Notes under the pieces: generated by a model
The model's input: the letters and a program-made list of their open reading frames with translations, nothing else
What the model was told of the DNA's origin: nothing
The model's database searches: none
Shown here: positions 13,263 through 18,531 of the stretch, one piece after another
Position numbering within the stretch: position 1 is the first letter of the stretch
How the letters are laid out: each line of letters opens with the position of its first letter
Assembly (NCBI GenBank): GCA_964453055.1
Contig: CAYVOD010000034.1
Location: 1 to 18,531, forward strand
From: UBA2256 sp964453055
Lineage (GTDB): Bacteria; Spirochaetota; Spirochaetia; Treponematales; Rectinemataceae
Direction of reading: 5' to 3'
DNA: 18,531 bases
Position numbers and translations under genes: made by a program

Positions 13263-14477
13263 CTACAGCAGCCGCTTCTCGCCCTTCAGGCTCCGTACGT
13301 GGCTAGCGTCCTGGGACACTTCCATCGTCCCAAGGTACGTTCCGGCCGCATCTCTTAGGGCGAAGTACTGAATATGGATGAAGGCGCCCCTGGATTGGAG
13401 CCAGAACTCGGCGTTGTCCCGCTCCCCGCTTTTGAAGGAACGCAGGATTTCCTCCACTACCGCGACGCTCTTGGGCGGATGGCAATTCTGGACGAGCCTG
13501 CCCACCACCGCGGGGGAGCGGGGGAAAATCCTATGGGGCGGATCCGAATAAAACTTTACCTTGTCGTCGCTGCCGATGAAGGAAATATCCAGGGGCAGTC
13601 CCCTGAAAACGGCTTCCAGTTCCTTCGTTTCGAGGCTGCCGGTGAGAGTCGAAAAGTTATACGACCCTGGGCTCCGCATCGCGTTGCGCGCCCCTGTCGT
13701 CATGCGCTCGGGTATCGCTCTCGACGCCACCGGGTACAGTATTCGCCGTTCCCGATAGAGCAGCATGCCGGCGGTGACGTAGAAAGCGCCAAGCTCGTTC
13801 CAGAAGCGGGTCCGAAAAGCATCTTCGCTGGATTCGGCTTCGGCTCGGTCGAGAGTAGAAGCTCCAGCGTCTTTATAATCGATGTTCGGCGCCCGCGCCA
13901 ACTTCGCCTGCAGGGCAAGCACGTCGTCCTGCAAGGACCACATGAGCGAGACACATCTGTGTCGCGAGGATGCCTGCTCGAATAGGGGGAAAAGTTCGTT
14001 CTGAAGCCGTTGATAATGAGTTTTCAGAAGCGAAAAATCGCCCACCCTTTTTCTGATATCCTCGAAGCGCTTTCTGCTTTGCTGTCTTCTTCCGCTGGAA
14101 AGCGAATCTCCTTCGGCTTTTTCGTGCCGGGGATGAAGAAGAAGGGCTTGCAGGGCATTAAGTTCGGCCTCGATCGAAGTATTCTCGCTTTCAAGATCCG
14201 CGAAGAGGCTGCCGGCGGGGTACTCATGCAGGGTTTCGGAATCCAAACCTTTGGAAGCGGATCTGACAAAACGAGCCACAGGGATTTTCCAGGAATCGAT
14301 GTCGACAGCATCTTTGAGCGCCTCGTCCAGGGCTTCATTCACCTCGAAAGCGCTTGCGCTATGGAGCACCTCCCGGTAGCTCTCGAATACTTCTTTCGTC
14401 ACCGGACCTTGGTAAAGAAGGCGAAGATATTCGACTATGGTTGAAAAACGCTGGGTGTCGTTGCGGATCGCTTCCAT
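13263..14477 (-). CDS. DUF438 / hemerythrin-like / PAS protein
   Basis: This 404-residue cytoplasmic protein has the three-part layout of the DUF438 family. The N-terminal DUF438 helical region covers about 1-85, and a hemerythrin-like four-helix region follows (about 90-250), seen in LKTHYQRLQNELFPLFE and LMWSLQDDV. The C-terminal PAS domain (about 295-404) is strongly conserved: FPRSPAVVGRLVQNCHPPKSV, EFWLQSRGAFIHIQYFALRD, and the end GEKRLL. Family members are thought to sense oxygen, iron or redox state; no output domain is visible. Several likely metal-ligand positions in the hemerythrin part look substituted. I use the ATG at 14477, which has AGGAGG 5 nt upstream (14483-14488); the longer TTG start at 14549 would run through the promoter. 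Confidence 0.85.
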   Translation of the reverse strand: MEAIRNDTQRFSTIVEYLRLLYQGPVTKEVFESYREVLHSASAFEVNEALDEALKDAVDIDSWKIPVARFVRSASKGLDSETLHEYPAGSLFADLESENTSIEAELNALQALLLHPRHEKAEGDSLSSGRRQQSRKRFEDIRKRVGDFSLLKTHYQRLQNELFPLFEQASSRHRCVSLMWSLQDDVLALQAKLARAPNIDYKDAGASTLDRAEAESSEDAFRTRFWNELGAFYVTAGMLLYRERRILYPVASRAIPERMTTGARNAMRSPGSYNFSTLTGSLETKELEAVFRGLPLDISFIGSDDKVKFYSDPPHRIFPRSPAVVGRLVQNCHPPKSVAVVEEILRSFKSGERDNAEFWLQSRGAFIHIQYFALRDAAGTYLGTMEVSQDASHVRSLKGEKRLL

Positions 14478-14517
14478 CCCTTCCTCCTGGGCCGGGTCTC
14501 GGTAAACAGCTTCGCCT

Positions 14518-14546
14518 ACTATAGCGTGGATCAGGAGTTTTTTGAA
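14518..14546 (-). promoter_or_regulatory. Sigma70-type promoter of the DUF438 gene
   Basis: On the - strand TTCAAA (14546-14541), 17 nt, TATAGT (14523-14518), giving a leader of about 35 nt that contains AGGAGG. This supports the ATG at 14477 as the true start. Confidence 0.5.
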
Positions 14547-14614
14547 CAATTACGCGAGGTAGCCGGCGCCCGCTATTTCGGGTATCATCGAGCTTCCAGA
14601 AAACGAGGAAACAA

Positions 14615-15121
14615 ATGACAAGAAACGATATTCTTATTAGGCTGCGCTATGCCCTCAACATCACGGATCTCGCCCTGGTGGACATATTCGCCCTCGGCGG
14701 CAAGCCGATGAAGGTGGACGCGATCCGCAGCCTTTTTCTCAAGGAAACCGACCCGGGCTACAGGGAGTGCGACGGCCCTACCCTAGGCGGCTTTCTGCAG
14801 GGGCTGGTGGCGAGCAGGCGAGGCTCGAGGGACAAGACGGCCGGGGAGAAAGCACAGGCGGCTGGCGGCGTCGCGTCACAACCGGCCCCGGCTCCCTGGA
14901 AAAGCGATCCCTCCAACAACGACGTGCTCAAGGCGCTGCGGATCGCCCTCCAATTGAAGGACAGCGATATCGCTTCCTTGCTCCAGTCTGCCGGAATGCC
15001 TGTTACCGTATCGGAGATCAACGCTCTTTTCAGGAAAGAAGGACATCCCAAATACCAGGAATGCGGAGATCAGTTCCTGCGCAACTTGCTGATGGGTATC
15101 ACGAAAAAGTATAGGGCTTGA
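14615..15121 (+). CDS. DUF1456 family protein (YehS-like), two-repeat
   Basis: This 168-residue protein consists of two copies of the DUF1456 module, at about 3-66 and 101-165. Each begins with N-D-x-L-x-x-L-R-x-A-L and ends with a YxECxxxxLxxFLxGL-like helix. The copies are joined by an Ala/Pro/Gly-rich linker (about 70-98). The family is widespread and its function is unknown; the fold is helical and no catalytic residue is obvious. GAGGA (14605-14609) is 5 nt before the ATG at 14615. A -10-like TATCAT (14583-14588) lies 26 nt upstream, with only a poor -35. It is divergent from the DUF438 gene and convergent with the second MATE gene. Confidence 0.88.
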   Translation: MTRNDILIRLRYALNITDLALVDIFALGGKPMKVDAIRSLFLKETDPGYRECDGPTLGGFLQGLVASRRGSRDKTAGEKAQAAGGVASQPAPAPWKSDPSNNDVLKALRIALQLKDSDIASLLQSAGMPVTVSEINALFRKEGHPKYQECGDQFLRNLLMGITKKYRA

Positions 15122-15131
15122 GCGAATCCAG

Positions 15132-15162
15132 GCCGCCCGCCGAGCGAGAATACCTAGGCGGC
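15132..15162. terminator. Weak GC hairpin between convergent genes
   Basis: GCCGCC (15132-15137) pairs with GGCGGC (15157-15162) over a 19-nt loop, 11 nt after the DUF1456 stop. No T-run follows. It is the only stem I see at this convergent junction. Confidence 0.25.
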
Positions 15163-15181
15163 GACCTTCTTGCCAACAACT

Positions 15182-15236
15182 ATTACGATCGACTTATCCT
15201 GCCACCGGGCTGGGGCTTGCGCTCGAGCCCAAATCG
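15182..15236. repeat. Direct repeat copy 1 flanking the gap (assembly overlap)
   Basis: 55 bases identical to 15337-15391, ending exactly at the run of N. It contains a second copy of the MATE stop codon (15194-15196, - strand). It is most likely the same genomic bases written twice at two contig ends. Confidence 0.93.
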
Positions 15237-15336
15237 NNNNNNNNNNNNNNNNNNNNNNNNNNNNNNNNNNNNNNNNNNNNNNNNNNNNNNNNNNNNNNNN
15301 NNNNNNNNNNNNNNNNNNNNNNNNNNNNNNNNNNNN
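15237..15336. other. Scaffold gap of exactly 100 N
   Basis: A round-number run of N, the usual placeholder for an unknown gap length. Because identical 55-base ends flank it, the real gap is probably negative: the contigs overlap by 55 bases. Open frames that run through it are not real. Confidence 0.97.
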
Positions 15337-15391
15337 ATTACGATCGACTTATCCTGCCACCGGGCTGGGGCTTGCGCTCGAGCCCAAATCG
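15337..15391. repeat. Direct repeat copy 2 flanking the gap (assembly overlap)
   Basis: 55 bases identical to 15182-15236, starting right after the N run. This copy carries the 3' end of the MATE coding sequence and continues unbroken into the gene, so it is the natural copy to keep. Confidence 0.93.
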
Positions 15392-16743
15392 ATCGCCGAT
15401 TCCCAGCGCACCCTGGAGATAAGCAGCATCGCCAGCACGGCGGCCATGTAATTGGAAAAAAGGTTCCCCCAGAAAACCGCATAGTACTGCAGATATCGTT
15501 CGGTCGCCAAAATAAAAAGATACCGGAGCAGCCAAATGCGCAGGATGCCCAGCACCAAGGGAACTTTCGTCTTGCCAAGGCCGATGAAGGCTCCCTGAAT
15601 GGTCATGGTGAGCCCGAAGCCGACCACCGAATAGGTATAGATATGCAGAGCCCGGTTGGCGATTTCCAGCACGTCCTTTTGCCTGGTGAAGAGCAGCGTG
15701 AGACGCGAGGAGAGAGGCACGATGACGGCGATGGTCGCCAGCGCCGTGATGGCGCTTATCAGGCATCCTATCTGCATGGAGCGCTTGGCCTTGTCCGCCT
15801 GCGAGGCTCCTATGTTCATGCTCACCATCGTCGTCACCGCCGCGGAAAAAGATCCCGGCAAATTGAAGCAAACGGCCGATATGTTGTTCGCGATTCCTTG
15901 CCCGTTGAGCACGACCGGACCGTAGGCTTGGGTTTCGTTGTTGATCAGGAAGAATCCAAGGTTGAGCATGAAGGAATTGAGCATCGCTGGAACGCCGATG
16001 CGCCATAGCTTTTCGAGTATCGCCCGCTCGAAGCGGAAGCCCTTGAGCTCCAGTCGATCCGGTCCCTTTTTCAGGAAAAGCTCCTGGTACATCCAGGCGC
16101 TTATGCCCAGGTTGGCCAGGAGGGAGGAAAGCGCGCAGCCGACGATGCCCAGGCGGAATATGTAGATGAACAGGAAGTTGAAGAGGATTTTCAAGGCGAG
16201 CATCAGCACCATGCGCAAAAAAGGCGCTTCGGGCTGGCCGTTGGCATTCTTTATCCCGTTGTAGATCGATTCCATGAAGGAAAAGGGCAGCACGAAGGCA
16301 TAGAGCGCCAGGTAGAGAAAAACGTTCCTCGCTATTTCCGGATGGACGAAACCTGATATCAGGGCACCCGCCCCTACCAATATCGGAGCCGAGAGCAGGC
16401 CGAGCACCGAACCGGCGACGACAATCTGGGTCGAGGTTTTCTTGGATTCCCTGAAATCCCCCTTGCCATTGAGCTGGCCGATGATCGCCATGGCCGCCAC
16501 GCCCAAGCCCATGGCGAGCGCGGTGACCATGTTGATAACCGGTTCGGAATAGGTTACCGCGCTCGCCACCAGGGTGCCGGCGATGTTGTTGACGAAGAGT
16601 CCGTCCATCAAGGGCATCAGCGACTGGACGACTCCGAGCATCAGGCTGGGAGCGGATAGATAGAGGATAGTACGCGGTATGGGCGCGTTGAGAATCAGCG
16701 CTCTTCGTTCGCTGGTGTTTTGGGAAAGTGCAAAGAAGCGCAT
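15349..16743 (-). CDS. MATE-family transporter, second paralogue
   Basis: This inner-membrane transporter of 464 residues has about twelve hydrophobic segments in two MATE halves; the first begins ILYLSAPSLMLGVVQSLMPLMDGLFVNNIAG and the second near LWRIGVPAMLNSFMLNLGFFL. It differs strongly from the MepA-like protein at 9864-11210, so it belongs to another MATE subgroup and probably carries other substrates. I place the start at the ATG at 16743 (MRFFALSQNTSERR). The open frame upstream to 16986 overlaps the promoter and start of the divergent LKR gene and is not protein-like. No Shine-Dalgarno sequence is present; TATACT ends 9 nt before the ATG. The stop codon lies within the repeated bases at the gap, so the gene is complete if the contigs truly overlap. 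Confidence 0.88.
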   Translation of the reverse strand: MRFFALSQNTSERRALILNAPIPRTILYLSAPSLMLGVVQSLMPLMDGLFVNNIAGTLVASAVTYSEPVINMVTALAMGLGVAAMAIIGQLNGKGDFRESKKTSTQIVVAGSVLGLLSAPILVGAGALISGFVHPEIARNVFLYLALYAFVLPFSFMESIYNGIKNANGQPEAPFLRMVLMLALKILFNFLFIYIFRLGIVGCALSSLLANLGISAWMYQELFLKKGPDRLELKGFRFERAILEKLWRIGVPAMLNSFMLNLGFFLINNETQAYGPVVLNGQGIANNISAVCFNLPGSFSAAVTTMVSMNIGASQADKAKRSMQIGCLISAITALATIAVIVPLSSRLTLLFTRQKDVLEIANRALHIYTYSVVGFGLTMTIQGAFIGLGKTKVPLVLGILRIWLLRYLFILATERYLQYYAVFWGNLFSNYMAAVLAMLLISRVRWESAIDLGSSASPSPVAG

Positions 16744-16752
16744 GGGAAACTC

Positions 16753-16781
16753 AGTATATACCCGCGTAGGGAAAAAGATAA
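16753..16781 (-). promoter_or_regulatory. Possible promoter of the second MATE gene, very short leader
   Basis: On the - strand TTATCT (16781-16776), 17 nt, TATACT (16758-16753), 9 nt, ATG at 16743. The -10 is 5 of 6; the -35 is weak (3 of 6). The leader would be about 2 nt. Confidence 0.37.
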
Positions 16782-16825
16782 GCGCGGGACCCGGTTGCGC
16801 GGTTTCCTGGCTTGATGAATAATGA

Positions 16826-16855
16826 TTCCTTTCCTGACGGAAGTTGTGGTATTGT
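16826..16855 (+). promoter_or_regulatory. Possible promoter of the LKR-SDH operon
   Basis: TTCCTT (16826-16831), 18 nt, then TGG-TATTGT, an extended -10 box (16847-16855). Transcription would start near 16862, giving a leader of about 26 nt that contains a purine-rich ribosome-binding site. The -35 match is weak. Confidence 0.35.
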
Positions 16856-16887
16856 AGGACAGCTTCTGAGTCGCGAGGGGGAGAGAC

Positions 16888-18243
16888 ATGGCCAAAAGAA
16901 TTGGAATACGGCGGGAAGACAAGAGCGTGTGGGAAAGGCGAGTTCCCATTACTCCGGCGGCTGTCGCGGAACTTAAAAAAAACCATGCCGTCGAGACATG
17001 GATCCAGCCCTCCTCGATCCGCATTATCCCGGACTCGGAATTCGCTGTCGAGGGCGCCCTGTTGAAAGAGGATTTATCCGACTGCGACGTGGTGTTCGGC
17101 GTCAAGGAAATACCCGAGGAACAGTTCAGGGAAGGCGGAACCTACGTGTTCTTCTCCCATGTGATAAAGGGGCAGCCCTACAATATGCCCATGCTTCGGG
17201 CTCTCATGGAAAAGGGCTGCACCCTGATCGACTACGAAAAAGTCGCCGACGCAAAGGGCAAAAGGCTCATTTTCTTCGGAAGGCATGCCGGCGCGGCCGG
17301 AGCGATAGAGACCCTGTACGCCCTGGGTCGCAGGCTCGGCTGGGAGGGTATCGACACTCCCTTTCTCGCGATGAAGCGAGCCTACGAATACCCGAGCCTG
17401 GAGGCGGCCAAGGAGGCGGTTCGGACTCTCGGGCGGAGGCTGGCCGAAGAAGGGATTCCCAAGAGGCTCGCCCCCTTGGTGATCGGCGTCGCCGGCTACG
17501 GGAACGTGGGCCAGGGCGTACTTGAAGTCCTCAACGAATTGCCCGTCCAGCATGTCCGGCCGGAGGAGCTGGACAAGCTCCGCGAAGCCGCCGCCGGCGA
17601 CGCCGCCGGGAAAATCTATTGCTCGACCTTCAGGGAAGAACATATGGTAGCGCCCAAAGCCGCCGTTCCAGGCGCGTCTCAGGGCGGCTTCGATTATCAG
17701 CACTATTACAAGAATCCGGACCAGTACTCCTCCATATTCGAACGATACTGGCCGGGGTTGTCCGTGCTGATCAACGCGGTCTATTGGGATACCCCCTACC
17801 CCAGGCTCATAAGCAAGCGGGAAATGGCAGCCCGCCAGGCCGGCGGAGGTTTCAGGCTCAAGGTGATCGGCGACGTCTCCTGCGACATAGAAGGGTCTAT
17901 CGAAATGACGGTCAAGTCCACGGAGCCCGGAGATCCTTGTTTCGTCTACGACCCTGAGACTGGCGAAACGCGGGATGGATTCGAAGGCCCCGGCCTTGTC
18001 GTCATGGCGGTGGACATCCTGCCCTCCGAGCTTCCCTTGGATTCATCCGAGTCCTTCTGTGAAGCCCTGAAACCCTATATCCCGGCCATCGCCCTGGCTG
18101 ATTACGCCGCCGATTTTTCAGAGCTGGCCCTGCCGCCGGAAATCAAGAAGGCGGTAATAGTCCATAAAGGCAGGCTTACGCCTTCGTTCGAGTATTTGAG
18201 ACGCCACGTGGACGGAATATCATCCTATACCAAGGAGAGCTGA
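16888..18243 (+). CDS. Lysine-ketoglutarate reductase (saccharopine dehydrogenase, lysine-forming type)
   Basis: This 451-residue enzyme matches the LKR half of the eukaryotic bifunctional LKR/SDH protein (AASS), which condenses lysine and 2-oxoglutarate to saccharopine with NAD(P)H. The AlaDH/PNT-like N-terminal domain has RRVPITPAAV (18-27), GVKEIP (71-76) and FFSHVIKGQPYNM (88-100). FFGRHAGAAGAIETLYALG (129-147) corresponds to the FGxxAGxAG block, the nucleotide-binding loop is GVAGYGNVGQG (200-210), and YYKNPDQYSSIFERYWPG with INAVYWDTPYPRLIS match the C-terminal half. GAGGGGGAG lies just before the ATG at 16888. The next gene, saccharopine dehydrogenase, starts one base after the stop, so both pathway steps are in one operon. 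Confidence 0.87.
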   Translation: MAKRIGIRREDKSVWERRVPITPAAVAELKKNHAVETWIQPSSIRIIPDSEFAVEGALLKEDLSDCDVVFGVKEIPEEQFREGGTYVFFSHVIKGQPYNMPMLRALMEKGCTLIDYEKVADAKGKRLIFFGRHAGAAGAIETLYALGRRLGWEGIDTPFLAMKRAYEYPSLEAAKEAVRTLGRRLAEEGIPKRLAPLVIGVAGYGNVGQGVLEVLNELPVQHVRPEELDKLREAAAGDAAGKIYCSTFREEHMVAPKAAVPGASQGGFDYQHYYKNPDQYSSIFERYWPGLSVLINAVYWDTPYPRLISKREMAARQAGGGFRLKVIGDVSCDIEGSIEMTVKSTEPGDPCFVYDPETGETRDGFEGPGLVVMAVDILPSELPLDSSESFCEALKPYIPAIALADYAADFSELALPPEIKKAVIVHKGRLTPSFEYLRRHVDGISSYTKES

Positions 18244-18244
18244 C

Positions 18245-18531
18245 ATGAAGAAGGTAGTAGTATTCGGCGCGGGCATGGTGGCCGGGGAGCATGTACGATA
18301 TCTGCTCGACCACGGCCTGGAAGTGACGGTCGCATCCAGGACGTTAAAAAAGGCGGAGGCTTTGGTTAAAGGCTATCCGAACGGCCACGCGACTGCGGTT
18401 AACTCGGAGGATTTGGACGCGGTGGGCGAGATCATCAAGCGGCACGATCTAGCGGTCAGCCTCCTCCCCTACGCCTACCATCCTTCCATCGCCCGGCTTT
18501 GCCTCAAGCACGGCAAGCATATGCTCACCAC
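18245..18531 (+). CDS. Saccharopine dehydrogenase (glutamate-forming), N-terminal part, cut by window
   Basis: The 95 visible residues form the Rossmann start of a saccharopine dehydrogenase. They show the dinucleotide loop VVVFGAGMVAGEHV (4-17), a VASRTLKKAE stretch (34-43) after the second strand, and VSLLPYAYHPSIARLCLKHGKHMLTT, a highly typical family segment. The full enzyme would oxidise saccharopine to glutamate and 2-aminoadipate 6-semialdehyde, completing the reaction begun by the upstream LKR. AAGGAG (18232-18237) overlaps the end of the LKR gene, 7 nt before the ATG, and only one base separates the two reading frames. The gene is open to the right edge; whether it is full length cannot be seen. 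Confidence 0.87.
   Translation, partial: MKKVVVFGAGMVAGEHVRYLLDHGLEVTVASRTLKKAEALVKGYPNGHATAVNSEDLDAVGEIIKRHDLAVSLLPYAYHPSIARLCLKHGKHMLT

Noticed and set aside
14478..14549. TTG start adding 24 residues to the DUF438 protein
   Set aside because: The ATG at 14477 has AGGAGG at the right distance, and the extension runs through a promoter.
15182..15391. The 55-base direct repeat as an insertion-element or attachment-site duplication
   Set aside because: It abuts a 100-N placeholder on both sides with no mobile gene present; an assembly overlap explains it more simply.
15118..16008. Open frames running through the N run
   Set aside because: They exist only because N is translated as unknown residues; the flanks are the 3' end of DUF1456 and the antisense of the MATE gene.
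9864..16743. The two MATE genes as a recent tandem duplication
   Set aside because: Their sequences are too different and fit different MATE subgroups; unrelated genes lie between them.
16744..16986. N-terminal 81-residue extension of the second MATE protein
   Set aside because: It overlaps the start of the divergent LKR gene and its promoter region, and the residues do not look like a MATE N-terminus.

Overview
The window is an 18.5 kb piece of a GC-rich bacterial chromosome, probably a metagenomic or draft scaffold because it contains one 100-N gap. A spirochaete is my best guess. The hints are a loose lipobox (AES-C) on a large NHL-repeat lipoprotein, a lone DUF2156 protein paired with a nucleotidyltransferase, and a free-standing lysine-ketoglutarate reductase gene next to a separate saccharopine dehydrogenase gene. 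No rRNA or taxon marker is present, so this stays an inference. I see no insertion sequence, phage gene, CRISPR array or toxin-antitoxin pair, and no gene-free stretch longer than about 200 bases.

Layout. (a) 2-1080: two half-size chromate-transporter genes (CHR family) overlapping on the + strand, the first cut by the left edge. (b) 1169-3203, - strand: a DUF2156 acyl/aminoacyl-transferase-like gene overlapping by 11 nt a sugar-nucleotidyltransferase-like gene, a clear two-gene operon. (c) 3338-6556, + strand: peptidase T, a GNAT acetyltransferase, tRNA-Thr(CGT), a four-helix membrane protein and an HD-domain hydrolase. (d) 6589-7494, - strand: a PAS-GGDEF diguanylate cyclase, divergent from (e) 7670-9733, a lipoprotein flavin reductase of the fumarate/urocanate reductase family with its own promoter and a strong terminator. 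(f) 9864-14477, - strand: a MepA-like MATE transporter, the NHL lipoprotein and a DUF438/hemerythrin-like/PAS protein. (g) 14615-15121: a DUF1456 protein. (h) 15349-16743, - strand: a second MATE transporter beside the assembly gap. (i) 16888 to the right edge: the two-gene lysine-to-saccharopine-to-aminoadipate-semialdehyde pathway.

How the genes fit together. Only three groups look like functional units: the CHR pair, the DUF2156/nucleotidyltransferase pair, and the LKR/SDH pair. The lipoprotein reductase is a stand-alone respiratory-type enzyme outside the membrane; it needs an ApbE flavin transferase and an electron donor encoded elsewhere. The rest look like ordinary housekeeping, transport and signalling genes.

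The most unusual signal is regulatory. Several genes have no Shine-Dalgarno sequence but carry a sigma70-like -10 box only 6-9 nt before the start codon. Two of them, the DUF2156 gene and the diguanylate cyclase, share the same layout (TTGCCG, 17 nt, TATNNT, 7 nt, ATG), which predicts leaderless mRNAs. Genes with long or ordinary leaders in the same window do have Shine-Dalgarno sequences. I found no convincing undescribed multi-gene system.
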